Source: CAWKEY01 sp963848675 (GTDB lineage Bacteria; Pseudomonadota; Gammaproteobacteria; Methylococcales; Methylomonadaceae). From it: 64,000 nt of DNA. The stretch covers positions 248,001 to 312,000 of the forward strand of contig CAWKEY010000024.1 in assembly GCA_963848675.1 (NCBI GenBank), written 5' to 3'. The notes under the pieces were generated by a model. It was not told the DNA's origin. It worked only from the letters and a program-made list of their open reading frames with translations, and ran no database searches. Below, one piece after another: positions 47,136-56,259 of the stretch; position 1 is the stretch's first letter; each line of letters begins with the position of its first letter. Made by a program: the position numbers and the translations under genes.

Positions 47136-48487
47136 TGTCGACCCTGTTTTATTTCATCATTACCATCGGCGTTTTGGTTTCATTTCATGAATTGGGGCAT
47201 TTTTGGGTTGCCCGCAGGGCCGGTGTCAAAGTCCTCCGGTTTTCGGTCGGTTTCGGCAAAGTGTTATGGGCGTATCAGAAAAATCCTGATGCGACTGAAT
47301 ATGTCATTTCGGCTATTCCTCTCGGTGGCTATGTCAAGATGGTCGATGAGCGTGAAGGTGAGGTCAAAGCAGAAGATCTGCCATTCTCATTCAACCAGCA
47401 GCCTTTGCCGGCCAGAGCCGCGATAGTCGCCGCCGGTCCCATTTTTAATCTGGTGCTTGCGGTAGCCCTGTTCTGGACGGTGCTGGTGCTGGGCGAGACC
47501 GGCATAAGACCGATACTCGGCGCCATAGAGCAGAGTACTTTGGCCGCTGATGCGGGCTTTGCCGAAGGTGAGGAAATTATCTCGGTGAATGACCAGTTAA
47601 CGCCGACCTGGACGGAAGCCCTGGGCGTGATCATGGCTGCTGCTCTCGATAATGATGAGACCATCAAGGTAATCGTTAAAAACACAGACCAGCTGGAACA
47701 CGTCAGAACCTTGCAGATTGCCGAGAAAGACGCGGAAAATCCAGATGTATTTTACCAGCGCCTGGGTTTTAAACCCTGGTCGCCGAAATTAAAACCGGTC
47801 ATAGGCCGGGTATTGCCGGACAGCGCTGCCTTGGCTGCCGGTTTGCAGCAAGGTGATTTGATTGTGAGTGCGGACGGTAAGGCAATCGAAGACTGGATGC
47901 AATGGGTGGAGTATGTCAAAAACCGGCCAGGCACTTTGATTAGCCTGATTGTCGAACGCAAGGATGTGCGAGTGCCACTCACCATCACGCCGAAGCTCGT
48001 GGTTATTGAACAGAAAACGCAAGGCAAAATCGGTGCTTCGGTGTATGTGCCGGAAGACTTGATGAAGTCGATTACCGTTGAATATGCCTTATCGCCGCTG
48101 GCTGCGATACCGGTTGCCTTCGAGAAAACCTATAATTTTTCGCTGGCGACCTTGAAAATGATGGGCAAGATGTTGATAGGTAAAGCGTCTGTTGAAAATC
48201 TGAGCGGCCCGATCAGTATTGCCCAGTTTGCCGGGCAATCTGCCAGCATGGGCATCGCGCCATTTTTAAAGTTTATTGCTTTAGTCAGTGTCAGTTTGGG
48301 CGTGTTAAATCTATTGCCCATACCGGTGCTGGATGGGGGGCATTTACTGTTTTTTGCCATAGAAGGTCTAAAAGGCAGCCCTGTTTCAGAAAAAGTACAA
48401 ATTTTCTTCCAGAACATAGGCATTGCCCTGCTGGTAACATTAATGGCTTTGGCCATGGTGATGGATATTGGGCGCCTGTTTAATTAA
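47135..48487 (+). CDS. rseP: Site-2 membrane metalloprotease RseP
   Basis: RseP cuts membrane-spanning anti-sigma factors such as RseA to release sigma-E. The zinc site is VSFHELGHFWVAR in the first helix and LLPIPVLDGGHLLFF near the C-terminus, with two PDZ domains between (about 110-290). The length is 450 residues. In most gammaproteobacteria bamA follows; here a DsbC-like gene does. Confidence 0.96.
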   Translation: MSTLFYFIITIGVLVSFHELGHFWVARRAGVKVLRFSVGFGKVLWAYQKNPDATEYVISAIPLGGYVKMVDEREGEVKAEDLPFSFNQQPLPARAAIVAAGPIFNLVLAVALFWTVLVLGETGIRPILGAIEQSTLAADAGFAEGEEIISVNDQLTPTWTEALGVIMAAALDNDETIKVIVKNTDQLEHVRTLQIAEKDAENPDVFYQRLGFKPWSPKLKPVIGRVLPDSAALAAGLQQGDLIVSADGKAIEDWMQWVEYVKNRPGTLISLIVERKDVRVPLTITPKLVVIEQKTQGKIGASVYVPEDLMKSITVEYALSPLAAIPVAFEKTYNFSLATLKMMGKMLIGKASVENLSGPISIAQFAGQSASMGIAPFLKFIALVSVSLGVLNLLPIPVLDGGHLLFFAIEGLKGSPVSEKVQIFFQNIGIALLVTLMALAMVMDIGRLFN

Positions 48488-48568
48488 AGATTACCGTTTG
48501 GGTGCTCTCAACCGTTTGCATGTAAGTACCCCTGACTGACTAAATTGACCCAGACCCACGAGAAGAGC

Positions 48569-49291
48569 ATGAAAAAAATTAACCATATTGCCGCCTTATC
48601 ATTTTTAAGCCTTGCGGCTTTTACTGCTAATGCTGATGAAAACGCGGTAAGACAGGCTTTTGCCAAATCCATGCCGGAACTAAAGCTGGAATCCGTCAAG
48701 CCTTCCGAGATTAACGGACTGTATGAAGTCATAGTCGGCGCCAATATTTTTTATGTTTCGGATAATGGCAAGTATCTGCTGCAAGGCCGTTTAATTGACA
48801 TTGAAGCGCGTACCGATTTGACTGAAGAAAAACTCAGCGGCACCCGCAGGCAGGCCCTGGAAAGACTCGGCACCGATAAAATGATCGTGTTCAAGCCGAA
48901 GGAAAGTAAATATAAAGTGACAATTTTCACGGACATCGATTGCGGTTATTGCCGTAAACTGCATTCGGAAATTGATCAATATCTCGCTGAGGGCATTACC
49001 ATTCAGTATGTGTTTTTCCCAAGAGCCGGCAAGGACTCGGAATCCTATAACAAAGCCGTTTCGGTCTGGTGTTCAAAAGACCGCAATGCGGCTTTAACGG
49101 ACGCAAAAAAAGGCAAGGATCCAAAAGCCCAGACCTGTGATAATCCGGTTGATGAACACATGAAACTGGCAACGGAATTTGATGTAAGAGGAACGCCCAT
49201 GATTGTTACCGAAAAAGGCAATGCGTATCCGGGTTATTTGCCGGCCAAACAATTGGCGGAAGCCTTGAAAAGCGAAAAAACCGGCAAATAA
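48569..49291 (+). CDS. dsbC: Periplasmic thiol:disulfide isomerase, DsbC family
   Basis: The ATG at 48569, with AGAAGAG upstream, gives a clean signal peptide (MKKINHIAALSFLSLAAFTANA). The N-terminal dimerisation domain is followed by a thioredoxin fold with the active site FTDIDCGYCRKLH and the cis-proline loop VRGTPMIV. A second cysteine pair (SVWCSKD and QTCDNP) matches DsbC. It follows rseP by 81 bp in the same direction. Confidence 0.95.
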   Translation: MKKINHIAALSFLSLAAFTANADENAVRQAFAKSMPELKLESVKPSEINGLYEVIVGANIFYVSDNGKYLLQGRLIDIEARTDLTEEKLSGTRRQALERLGTDKMIVFKPKESKYKVTIFTDIDCGYCRKLHSEIDQYLAEGITIQYVFFPRAGKDSESYNKAVSVWCSKDRNAALTDAKKGKDPKAQTCDNPVDEHMKLATEFDVRGTPMIVTEKGNAYPGYLPAKQLAEALKSEKTGK

Positions 49292-49346
49292 TAACGGCGG
49301 CAGTCATGTAGGGGCGGTCCGCCGCATCGCCCTTATCCGCTAAAAA

Positions 49347-51914
49347 CTATACCAAGGCCTTAAGCCGGTAAAGCCACTCCAAAGCCTGCCTGGGGCTGAC
49401 CTCATCCGGGTTGAGTTCTGCCAGCAAAGTGACTGCCGGATGATATTCTTTCGAGGAAAACAAATCCAGCTGATTAACACCGGCTTCGGCCTGTTGATCA
49501 ATATAGGCATTGTTTTCCAGATGCTGCAATTTAGCCTTGGCCTTGTCGATCACCGACCTTGGCACACCTGCTAATGATGCAACCTGCAAGCCGTAGCTTT
49601 GATTGGCCGGGCCTTCTTTCACGGCATGTAAAAAAATGATTCTATCGCCATGTTCCATGGCATCCAGATGCACGTTGTGGATGGATTTCTGTTCATCGGC
49701 CAGCGTGGTCAGCTCAAAATAATGCGTGGCAAACAGCGTAAACGCCTTGGTTTCTTTAGCCAGATAATCGGCGCAGGCCCAGGCCAGGGACAAACCGTCA
49801 AAGGTGCTGGTGCCGCGGCCTATTTCATCGATTAAAATCAGGCTTTTGGACGTGGCGTTATGCAGAATATTGGCTGTTTCCGACATTTCGACCATGAACG
49901 TTGAGCGTCCGCTGGCCAGATCATCGGACGCGCCAATACGCGTGAAAATCTTATCGACAGGCCCCAGGGTTGCGGCTTTGGCCGGCACATAACAGCCGAT
50001 ATGCGCCATTAACACAATCAGCGCGGCCTGGCGCATATAAGTCGATTTGCCGCCCATATTAGGGCCGGTAATCACCAGCATCCGGCGCTGGCTGGAAAAA
50101 AACAGGTCATTGGCCACAAAAGGAATATCAGAAACCTGTTCAACTACCAAGTGCCGTCCGGCTTCGATAGTGATTCCCGGTTTGCTGATTAGTGCCGGCT
50201 GAGACAAATTCAGGGTGTCGGCGCGTTCGGCAAAATTGACCAGCACGTCCAGTTCAGCAAGCGCGGCGGCGCATTCCTGCAGCGGAATTAATGAGGCGGC
50301 GATAATGCTCAGCAGTTCTTCGTACAAGGACTTTTCAAAGCTCAGCGATTTCTCGCGCGCACTGAGAACCTTGTCTTCAAAGGCTTTTAATTCTTCGGTA
50401 ATGTAGCGTTCGACACCTTTTAAGGTCTGCTTGCGCGTGTAATGTTCGGGTACCTTTTCGGCATGCAGGCGCGATATTTCGATGTAATAACCATGCACAC
50501 GGTTGTAGTTGACTTTAAGATGGGTGATGCCGGTCGCGGCTTTTTCCCGGTTTTCCATATCAATCAGAAACTGGTCGGCATTCTGGCTTAAGTTGCGCAA
50601 CTCATCGAGTTCTTGGTGGTAGCCGGCAGCAATCACACCACCGTCACGGATAAGCACAGGCGGATTATCGATAATGGCTTTGGCAAGCAGGTCTAAAATC
50701 ACAGGCTGTTCGCCTATTTTGGCGCTTAACAAGGCAAGTTGCGGGTTGTCGCTACCCGCCAGCGCTTCCTGCAAGGCCGGTAGCACGGCGAGGGTATTGC
50801 GCAAAACCAGCAAATCCCGGGGCCGTGCCGATCTTAACGCAATGCGCGAACTGATGCGTTCAATATCGCCAACCTGGCGCAGAAGGCTTTGAATATCGCG
50901 GTATAACCGGCCATTGAGTAAGCTATCGATACAGGCATAGCGGTTGTTAAGGATGGCATGATCGCGCAGAGGCCGGTTTACCCAGCGCCGCAGGCAGCGG
51001 CTGCCCATGGCCGTGGCGGTTTTATCGAGCACGCCGAACAGCGTGTATTGCATTTGGCCGGACGGGTGAGTATCCAGCTCAAGATTACGCCGGCTAGCGG
51101 CATCCAGCAAAATGCTGTCATCACTGCTTTCAATGCGTATGCCCTGAATATGAGGCAGGGCGCTTTGTTGCGTGTCTTTAACATACTGCAGCAGTGCCCC
51201 GGCCGCGGCAATAGCGGCCGGCAGGTTTTCGCAACCGAAGCCTTTTAAATCATGGGTATTAAACTGCTTTAACACCAGTTGCCTGGCGCTTTCGGGTTCA
51301 AAATGCCAGGGCGGCCTGCGGCACAGGCCGGAGCGTTGTTTTAGCGCGGAAGGCAGCGGCCAGTCTTCACTGAATAACAGCTCCGCCGGATTAAGCCGGC
51401 CGATTTCGCTGAGCAACTGATCTTCGGTGCTCAGCTGTTGCAAGACAAAACGGCCGCTGGTCAAGTCCAGACTGGCGATGCCGTGCTGATGATTTAACGA
51501 GCATAGCGCGACCAGCAAATTATCCTTGCGGTCTTCCAGCAAGGCCTCGTCGGTAACGGTACCGGGTGTAACAACACGCACAACTTTGCGTTCAACCGGG
51601 CCTTTGGAGGTGGCCGGGTCGCCGATTTGTTCGCATATGGCGACAGACTCGCCGTTGCGCAACAGTTTGGCAAGATAGGCTTCAGCGGCATGATAGGGAA
51701 TGCCCGCCATGGCAATCGGCAGTCCGGCTGATTGCCCGCGGCTGGTTAAGGTAATATCCAGCAATTGCGATGCTTTCTTGGCATCATCAAAGAACAGCTC
51801 GTAAAAATCCCCCATACGATAAAATACCAAGGTATCGGGATGGTCGGCCTTGATGCGCAGATACTGCTGCATCATCGGGGTATGCGGGGCGGCTGAATTT
51901 TGTTTTATACTCAT
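49347..51914 (-). CDS. mutS: DNA mismatch repair protein MutS
   Basis: The 855-residue protein binds mismatches and starts repair. It has the N-terminal mismatch domain with FYRMGDFYELFFDDA, the clamp and lever domains, and the ABC-type ATPase: GPNMGGKSTYMRQ, LILIDEIGRGTSTFDGLSLAW and TLFATHYFELTTL. The C-terminal residues (LDLFSSKEY...) carry a beta-clamp-like LDLF. It is divergent from pncC by 36 bp. Confidence 0.97.
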   Translation of the reverse strand: MSIKQNSAAPHTPMMQQYLRIKADHPDTLVFYRMGDFYELFFDDAKKASQLLDITLTSRGQSAGLPIAMAGIPYHAAEAYLAKLLRNGESVAICEQIGDPATSKGPVERKVVRVVTPGTVTDEALLEDRKDNLLVALCSLNHQHGIASLDLTSGRFVLQQLSTEDQLLSEIGRLNPAELLFSEDWPLPSALKQRSGLCRRPPWHFEPESARQLVLKQFNTHDLKGFGCENLPAAIAAAGALLQYVKDTQQSALPHIQGIRIESSDDSILLDAASRRNLELDTHPSGQMQYTLFGVLDKTATAMGSRCLRRWVNRPLRDHAILNNRYACIDSLLNGRLYRDIQSLLRQVGDIERISSRIALRSARPRDLLVLRNTLAVLPALQEALAGSDNPQLALLSAKIGEQPVILDLLAKAIIDNPPVLIRDGGVIAAGYHQELDELRNLSQNADQFLIDMENREKAATGITHLKVNYNRVHGYYIEISRLHAEKVPEHYTRKQTLKGVERYITEELKAFEDKVLSAREKSLSFEKSLYEELLSIIAASLIPLQECAAALAELDVLVNFAERADTLNLSQPALISKPGITIEAGRHLVVEQVSDIPFVANDLFFSSQRRMLVITGPNMGGKSTYMRQAALIVLMAHIGCYVPAKAATLGPVDKIFTRIGASDDLASGRSTFMVEMSETANILHNATSKSLILIDEIGRGTSTFDGLSLAWACADYLAKETKAFTLFATHYFELTTLADEQKSIHNVHLDAMEHGDRIIFLHAVKEGPANQSYGLQVASLAGVPRSVIDKAKAKLQHLENNAYIDQQAEAGVNQLDLFSSKEYHPAVTLLAELNPDEVSPRQALEWLYRLKALV

Positions 51915-51950
51915 TTTGGTATTTTATCTGAAGTCGCATAAGGCTACATC

Positions 51951-52424
51951 ATGGATAAGCAATTATTTGAACTGGCTGAACGCCTGGGTCATTGGCTGAA
52001 AGTAAACCAAAAAAAAATAGCGACTGCCGAATCTTGTACCGGAGGCTCGATTGCGGAGGCTATAACTGAAGTGCCCGGCAGTTCTGCCTGGTTTGACCGC
52101 GGCTTTGTGACTTACAGCAATGCCGCAAAAATACACATGCTGGGCGTGAACGAGGCAACGCTACAGCGTTATGGCGCTGTGAGTGCAGAAGTCGTCAAGG
52201 AAATGGCTGAGGGTGCATTAGTCAATAGCGATGCCGATTGCGCGATTGCCGTGACCGGCATAGCAGGGCCCGAAGGCGGAACGCTTGAGAAGCCGGTAGG
52301 GACTGTTTTTATAGCGTGGCAATGGAAAAACCAGGAGTGCAAAATAAGCAGACAGCAGTTCAAAGGCACCCGTCATCACATACGGGGGCAAACGGTTAAG
52401 GCGGCACTTGCTGAATTGCTATGA
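51951..52424 (+). CDS. pncC: Nicotinamide-nucleotide amidohydrolase (CinA C-terminal type)
   Basis: The 157-residue enzyme deamidates NMN to NaMN for NAD recycling. It is the stand-alone CinA C-terminal domain: TAESCTGGSIAEAITEVPGS, FVTYSNAAKIHMLGV, GAVSAEVVKEMAEGAL and AVTGIAGPEGGTLEKPVGTV. In related bacteria pncC lies between mutS and recA; here recA is not next, and the rearranged rhlE locus follows. Confidence 0.93.
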   Translation: MDKQLFELAERLGHWLKVNQKKIATAESCTGGSIAEAITEVPGSSAWFDRGFVTYSNAAKIHMLGVNEATLQRYGAVSAEVVKEMAEGALVNSDADCAIAVTGIAGPEGGTLEKPVGTVFIAWQWKNQECKISRQQFKGTRHHIRGQTVKAALAELL

Positions 52425-52458
52425 ACGAGCCATCAGCAACGCGTGATTTTTTTCAAGC

Positions 52459-52495
52459 AAAAAAAAAGCGCCTTAACTTAAAAGCCAAGGCGCTT
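52459..52495 (-). terminator. Strong intrinsic terminator on the minus strand
   Basis: On the minus strand a perfect 9-bp stem (AAGCGCCTT, 52495-52487, with AAGGCGCTT, 52474-52466) with a 12-base loop is followed by eight or nine Ts. The plus strand has no T-run after the stem. It ends a minus-strand transcript, either a separate small RNA or the old rhlE message. Confidence 0.88.
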
Positions 52496-52664
52496 GAGCA
52501 CTAATAGTCAAACAACATCAAGGAGGGATCAATCACGCAACACGTTGCGCTTACAATACTATAGGCATAGATGATGCCAGTTTTAGTGTTCGTCTGTATT
52601 GAAAGAAATAATCCTGTTTTATCAATGCGCTGTAGCTAAATGCACAACCCTTTTCAGAATGAGG
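52459..52664 (-). ncRNA. Candidate small regulatory RNA with anti-Shine-Dalgarno segment
   Basis: On the minus strand, a -10-like TATAAC (52676-52671) precedes ~200 nt that contain no reading frame and end at the strong terminator. Inside are a small hairpin (CGCAA/TTGCG, 52549-52536), then CCCTCCTT (52527-52520), complementary to ribosome-binding sites, then the terminator stem. This layout is typical of small RNAs that block translation. The -35 is weak. It could also be the 3' untranslated region of rhlE. Confidence 0.4.
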
Positions 52665-52772
52665 TCTATTGTTATACGCACCAAATCAAAGCAGATAAGC
52701 GCACGCGTTCCCTTTTCTTGTGCGCAAATCACACGCCAACTAGAAAACTGACCCGGTTTCCCTTGATACGCG

Positions 52773-53045
52773 TTATTTACGTCTGTTTCTGGGTTCCCCC
52801 GGTTTGCCACCCGTTTTAGCGCGGCCACGCGTAGCGGTTTTGTTGTGGCGATAATCTTTTTTACCGGTAGTCTTGTGGGGCGCGCTCTTTTTAGGCGCGT
52901 CAGTTACTTTTAACGAAACCGGTTCATAGCCGGTGTCGGCAATGCGCGGAATTTGCCGTCTCAACAATTTTTCAATTTCGGCCAGTAAATAGGCTTCTTT
53001 AGGACAGACCACAGACAGCGCTTCGCCTCTTAAACCGGCGCGGCC
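52773..53045 (-). pseudogene. rhlE: C-terminal remnant of an RhlE-type DEAD-box RNA helicase
   Basis: From 53045 the frame reads GRAGLRGEALSVVCPKEAYL...LLRRQIPRIADTGYEPV and a basic low-complexity tail (KKDYRHNKTATRGRAKTGG). This is helicase motif VI onward plus the C-terminal extension of RhlE. An ATG at 53090 opens the frame artificially through the doc gene. The missing helicase core is not in the window; the first 25 codons are at 57006-56932. The fragment has no ATPase motifs and cannot work as a helicase. Confidence 0.88.
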
Positions 53046-53056
53046 GTTACAGATAG
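53042..53056 (+). repeat. Border repeat, left copy (right copy at 56922-56936)
   Basis: GGCCGTTACAGATAG here and GGCCGTTACAGGTAG at 56922-56936 differ at one base and have the same orientation. At the right side the first ten bases are the transposon end and the last five (GGTAG) are rhlE sequence, a likely target duplication. On the left the repeat directly abuts the doc stop codon and blends into rhlE motif VI. It could be a recombination scar or an att-like site. Confidence 0.6.
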
Positions 53057-53437
53057 TCATGAAAAGCGCTCGGTATTGTTTCGCAGCCATTGCTCAAGCG
53101 CTTCAAATCTGAATTTATTATTCTCTTCATATAAATCCGCGAGAAATGCATAAGTGCTTTCTGCGTTTGCCGTGATTTCGATGCCATTGATCGCCAAAAA
53201 CGTATAGGTGCAGGCAAAAGCGGTGCGCTTGTTGCCGTCAATAAAGGGGTGGTTTTGTGAAAGACTTTCCCAAAGCGCTGCGGCCTGGCCGATCAAATCG
53301 GGATAATAGCCCGATTGCATCCGAAACAAAGCCGCCTCAAGCTGACCGGCATCGCGTATTCCATGCGAACCGCCATAGCGTTTGATTTGATCTTCATGGA
53401 TTGTCAAAACTTCGGCTATCGTCAGGTAATCGGTCAT
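53057..53437 (-). CDS. doc: Death-on-curing toxin (Doc, Fic fold)
   Basis: The 126-residue toxin carries the Doc/Fic motif HPFIDGNKRTAFACTYTFL and the N-terminal YLTIAEVLTIHEDQIKRYGGSHGIRD. Doc kinases phosphorylate EF-Tu and stop translation. The ATG overlaps the antitoxin stop (ATGA). Its stop codon lies immediately at the left border repeat, so the gene is complete but at the edge of the insert. Confidence 0.94.
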   Translation of the reverse strand: MTDYLTIAEVLTIHEDQIKRYGGSHGIRDAGQLEAALFRMQSGYYPDLIGQAAALWESLSQNHPFIDGNKRTAFACTYTFLAINGIEITANAESTYAFLADLYEENNKFRFEALEQWLRNNTERFS

Positions 53438-53661
53438 TTAGCGAGCTTTTCATAGAGATCAGCAAAGCGTCCGTGACTGGACTGATACGTCGCCATAACA
53501 TGCGAACGGGGACGGGTTTTCTTGTGCTTTTCGATTAAATCCATCAATGCTTCATCGACAAGCGTCTGAATTTGGCGACCTTCGTTTTTGGCAAGTTCCC
53601 GCACTTGCGCCAATACATCAGCATCGACTTGCGTTGCGAATTTTTCGCGGACTTCTGGCAT
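53434..53661 (-). CDS. Putative antitoxin of the Doc pair (ribbon-helix-helix type)
   Basis: The 75-residue protein begins MPEVREKFATQVDADVLAQV, followed by ELAKNEGRQIQTLVDEALMD, which looks like a CopG/RHH DNA-binding fold, and ends with a polar toxin-binding tail. The ATG at 53661 is preceded by a perfect AAGGAGG at seven bases; the frame start at 53676 has none. It overlaps doc by 4 bp. Most Doc partners are Phd-like, so an RHH antitoxin is a less common partner. Confidence 0.85.
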   Translation of the reverse strand: MPEVREKFATQVDADVLAQVRELAKNEGRQIQTLVDEALMDLIEKHKKTRPRSHVMATYQSSHGRFADLYEKLAK

Positions 53662-53898
53662 AAAAGCCTCCTTCAACTGTTGTATCTATATTATTTCAAT
53701 CTATCATGATCTATCAAGATAATTCATGATGATTGACCAAAGATACCCTTAATCATTTTGTCACAAGTTGATGAGGTCGGGCAGGACTTAGACGAATGTC
53801 TATTCTTTTGACTGACACGATACAATTAGCCCCCAAAAGGGAACGTTTTATCATACTCAAGTCTACATAGCCTGCTGCCCTCCAAGCCATTGATTTTA

Positions 53899-53927
53899 TA
53901 GTTTTGTATTGTGGTTTTATAAAACTA
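53899..53927. promoter_or_regulatory. Candidate resolvase recognition (res) subsite
   Basis: A 29-bp imperfect palindrome with TAGTTTT and AAAACTA at its ends lies 58 bp upstream of the resolvase gene. Its length matches a resolvase dimer site. A second inverted pair, CTTAGAC (near 53789) and GTCTAAG (near 53930), flanks it. The rest of 53662-53984 is AT-rich and shows no gene. The assignment is by position and symmetry only. Confidence 0.4.
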
Positions 53928-53984
53928 AAGTCTAAGATATGATGACAAGATGAAATAATCAAACTTTTTAGGGATCCCTTTTTC

Positions 53985-54587
53985 ATGAAACTTGGCTATG
54001 CACGGGTATCGACCAAAGACCAACATTTAGAACTCCAGATCGATGCCTTAACAAAAGCCGGGTGTGAAAAGATTTACCAGGATATTGCCAGTGGTGCGGG
54101 AACAGAGCGTCCGGCCCTCAATGAAATGATCAATCACCTTCGCCCTGGCGATGTGTTAGTGATCTGGAAACTAGACCGCTTAGGTCGATCACTCAATCAC
54201 CTGATTGGCTTGGTCAATGACTTAATGAAAAAAAATATCGGACTGCAAAGCTTGCATGATCCTATTGACACTACCACGGCACAAGGTCGGTTAAGCTTTA
54301 ACCTGTTTGCCTCATTAGCCGAGTTTGAGCGCGACCTTATCCGCGAACGAACTCAGGCCGGTTTATCCGCAGCCAGAGCCAGGGGACGGAATGGCGGCAG
54401 ACCCAAAGGCATACCCCAAAAAGCCGAAGCCACCGCTTGCGCTGCAGAAACCCTTTATAAAGAAGGACGACTATCGGTAAACGAAATCTGAGAAAAGCTG
54501 GGTATTGCCAAAAGCACCCTATATGCCTATCTACGCCATCGAGGGGTTACTCTTGGGTCTTTTAAAACCAATACTCAATGTGCCTAG
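53985..54587 (+). pseudogene. Serine recombinase (resolvase) with in-frame stop
   Basis: The N-terminal catalytic domain is intact (GYARVSTKDQ with the catalytic Ser, VIWKLDRLGRSLNHLIGL, LASLAEFERDLIRERTQAGL). A TGA at 54489-54491 interrupts the protein at residue 169, just before the helix-turn-helix. The same frame then continues EKLGIAKSTLYAYLRHRGVTLG to a TAG at 54585, so the stop is a single-base change, probably CGA to TGA. Without the DNA-binding end the resolvase should not work. Confidence 0.88.
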
Positions 54588-54596
54588 TGAAAGGTA

Positions 54597-56259
54597 ATGA
54601 GCGGCAAACGTATTTTTTCAGAAGCGCTGATTAGTTTACGCCACCGTCTCAGCGGCCTTCCCAACCGAAGCAAAGCGCGTCGCTCCATCATGCAGGAAAC
54701 AGCGGCACTGTATGGTGTATCGGAATCCACTTTATACCGTGCCCTGCGTGACTATAACCGGTCTAAACCGTTACGACGGTCTGACCGTGGAAAACCGAGA
54801 ATATTACCGGCAGAAGAGGTGGAAGCCTACTGTGAAATTATTGCCGCCATAAAAATCAGAACGTCCAACCTAAAAGGCCGACATCTTTCTACCTCGGAAA
54901 GCATTCGACTGCTTGAGAAGTTTGGCCTCGATACACCGAAAGGCTTTATCAAGGCGGATCCTGGACAACTTAAAAAAACCACCGTCAACCATTATCTGAA
55001 GCAGTGGGGTTACGATCTCAATTACTTGATTCGGCAACCGCCAGCGGTCCGATTTCAGGCTGAACACAGCAATGAATGTTGGCAGTTCGACCTCAGTCCA
55101 TCAGACCTGAAACACGTCAAAGAACCGCTTTGGCTGGATAAAGACAGGGGAGCGTCCACACTAATGATTTACAGTGTCGTTGATGATCGAAGCGGTGCGG
55201 CTTATCAGGAATACCACTGTGTCTATGGCGAAGATGTCGAAGCCGCGTTGCGGTTCATGTTCGCGGCGATGTCACCAAAAAAAGATGCCCAATTCGTCCT
55301 CGAGGGGATTCCGTCCAAGCTTTATTGCGATAATGGCCCTATTGCCAGAAGCCATATTTTTCAACAAGTCATGCAATATCTGGGTATCGAAATGATAACC
55401 CATATGCCCAAAGATAGCGATGGTACCCGGGTGACCGCTCGATCAAAAGGCAAAGTTAAAAGGCCGTTTCGAACTGTCAAAGAAATGCATGAAACCCTCT
55501 ATCATTTCCATGAGCCACAAAACGAAATCGAAGCCAACGAATGGCTGTTTAATTTCCTGATCCGTTACAACAACATGCAACATCGGTCTGAAAGCCCATT
55601 CCCGTATGGAAGACTGGCAACTCAATCTGCCGTCCACCGGCATCCGTGAAATGTGCTCCTGGGATCGATTTTGTACCTTTGCCCGTGAACCAGAGCGTCG
55701 TAAGGTCGGGGTAGATGCCCGCGTCGGTATTGACGGTATTTCCTATGAAGTCGATCCTGACCTGGCCGGTGAAAACGTGGTGCTTTGGTGGGGGCTTTTT
55801 GACAGCGAATTGTACGTTGAATTCAGAGAAAAACGTTATGGACCTTACCATTCCGTTAATGGCTTTATCCCACTGGGGCGATATCGGTCATTCAAAAAAA
55901 CCAAACAACAAAAACGAGCTGAACGGATAGAGATATTAGCGGGTGAAATTCAATTGTCTCGGGCTGCGTTGGATAATAACACTAACGCTGGAACATTAGC
56001 CGCTTTTGCGCTGGCACAAGAAACACCTAAAACAGTATTTATTGATCCTGATCCCTTTATTGAATTCACCTTTACAGATCGAGTGGCCGCAAAACAAGCG
56101 ATTGCCTCTGAACTGGGTAAGCCCTTGGCAAAACTGAACCAGGAACAACTGGACACTATTAATAGCATTGTCGCCGAGACCCTCAACAAGCGCCAAATTT
56201 TCGAACAAATACACGCTTTTTTTAAGTCGCCATTAAAAGGTATGCAACATGTTAAGTGA
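54597..56259 (+). pseudogene. DDE transposase (rve / Mu C-terminal type), frameshifted and catalytically altered
   Basis: Two overlapping frames encode one transposase of the Mu/TniA/TnsB kind: helix-turn-helix (AALYGVSESTLYRALRDY), integrase core (ECWQFDLSPSD, KLYCDNGPIARS) and Mu-type C-terminal barrel (ISYEVDPDLAGENVVLWWG). An extra A in the GAAAGC at about 55590-55594 shifts the frame from LRYNNMQHRSE to HSRMEDWQLNLPSTGIREMC. The third acidic residue, expected as Glu in KGKVER, is Lys (codon 288, AAA at 55458). Both changes should abolish activity. Confidence 0.85.

Noticed and set aside
52622..52828. Minus-strand 68-codon frame after the rhlE remnant
   Set aside because: It overlaps the rhlE tail in another frame, has no ribosome site and no family resemblance.
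55585..55600. Programmed frameshift in the transposase
   Set aside because: There is no slippery A-run or stimulatory structure of the usual kind, and the resolvase and ATPase next to it are also broken, so decay is the simpler reading.
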